From the NCBI GenBank assembly GCA_034005145.1, contig JAVEVH010000050.1, forward strand, positions 1 to 5,037: a stretch of DNA of 5,037 bases. Reading direction: 5' to 3'. Below the pieces are notes generated by a model, which ran no database searches, was not told where the DNA came from, and saw only the letters and a program-made list of their open reading frames with translations. The stretch comes from JAVEVH01 sp034005145. GTDB taxonomy: Bacteria; Patescibacteriota; Dojkabacteria; SC72. Shown piece after piece: positions 4,641 to 5,037 of this stretch (position 1 is its first letter; each line of letters begins with the position of its first letter). The translations under genes and the position numbers were made by a program.

Positions 4641-5037
4641 ATGTTAAGTATAAATGAACTCACTGTATCTAAAGGAGGAAAGAATATTTTAAATAATATT
4701 AACCTCTTCTTAGCTAGAGGAGAAAAAATTGGATTAGTAGGTGTTAATGGTGCAGGTAAAACGACTTTACTAAAAATATTAGCTAAAGTTGATGAACCAG
4801 ATTTAGGTACCATATCTTTAAGTGGTACATTTTCATACCTCTCTCAAGAAATCCATATGGAGATATTAGAGAGTATGAAAGAGGAGCTAACCATAGGGGA
4901 GTATTTAATAATAGAGAGGGGATTAAATGTAGAGGAGTGGGAAATAAATAAACTTCTCAACTATATGAATATGCAAGGTAAAGATACTGATTCCCTACTC
5001 TCTCAGCTTTCAGGTGGACAAAAGATTAAGGTAGAGT
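4641..5037 (+). CDS. ABC-F family ATPase, N-terminal part (runs off the window)
   Basis: The first 132 codons of an ATP-binding cassette protein are present. Residues 1-30 form the opening strands (MLSINELTV to RGEKIGLVG). Walker A is GVNGAGKT (34-41, Lys40). The Q-loop is YLSQE (Gln69), and the ABC signature is LSGGQKIKVE (123-132). Walker B lies beyond the edge. The short N-terminus with no transmembrane segment, the YLSQE Q-loop and LSGGQKIKV resemble ABC-F proteins (EttA/Uup-like and ribosome-protection types), which act on the ribosome rather than in transport. The diagnostic linker between the two cassettes is not in view, so the subgroup is open. The start is secure: the in-frame TAG at 4623-4625 lies just upstream and no ATG, GTG or TTG lies between. 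There is no usable Shine-Dalgarno. Confidence 0.85.
   Translation, partial: MLSINELTVSKGGKNILNNINLFLARGEKIGLVGVNGAGKTTLLKILAKVDEPDLGTISLSGTFSYLSQEIHMEILESMKEELTIGEYLIIERGLNVEEWEINKLLNYMNMQGKDTDSLLSQLSGGQKIKVE

Noticed and set aside
4671..4678. Strong AAAGGAGG Shine-Dalgarno-like sequence inside the ABC-F gene
   Set aside because: It encodes Lys-Gly-Gly (residues 11-13), and no ATG, GTG or TTG follows at a suitable distance. An internal start would remove the first strands of the cassette.
4547..4813. Minus-strand open frame opposite the ABC-F start
   Set aside because: It is antisense to the Walker A region, which has a clear plus-strand reading with conserved motifs. It also runs through the divergent promoter region.

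Overview
The window is AT-rich bacterial DNA that reads cleanly with the standard code: TGG encodes Trp, no in-frame TGA is seen, and the visible stops are TAA or TAG. It encodes short exported proteins with Ig-like folds, a DUF5667-like protein, a C-terminally short peptide deformylase and a tRNA gene without CCA. No start codon has a Shine-Dalgarno sequence at normal spacing. Together this fits a small-genome bacterium of the Patescibacteria/CPR type. That placement is inference, since the window holds no phylogenetic marker.

Layout. At the left edge the tail of an unidentified plus-strand gene ends 1 bp from the 3' end of a tRNA-Leu(CAG) gene on the minus strand. Four protein genes follow on the minus strand. 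In transcription order, from right to left, they are: a secreted DUF5667-like helical protein (4545-3907), a membrane-anchored or secreted subtilisin-family protease with a C-terminal Ig-like domain (3743-1965), peptide deformylase (1929-1444), and a membrane protein with external Ig-like domains and a long charged cytoplasmic tail (1375-218). At the right edge, divergent from the DUF5667 gene, starts an ABC-F-type ATPase that runs off the window.

Three of the four minus-strand proteins are exported, so the region looks like a cell-envelope neighbourhood with two translation-related housekeeping genes (def and tRNA-Leu) and a probable ribosome-associated ATPase gene. Nothing shows that the exported proteins act together. 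A hairpin after the DUF5667 gene probably ends its transcript. The subtilase, def and Ig-protein genes are closely spaced (35 and 68 bp gaps), but def and the tRNA have promoter-like sequences of their own.

The most informative non-coding signal is at def and at the ABC-F gene. Each has a perfect TATAAT exactly 7 nt before an ATG that upstream in-frame stops fix as the start, which predicts leaderless mRNAs. The 95-bp divergent region also holds an imperfect inverted repeat over the opposing promoters. I see no CRISPR array, insertion sequence, phage gene or obvious new defence system, and no gene-free stretch longer than 300 bases.
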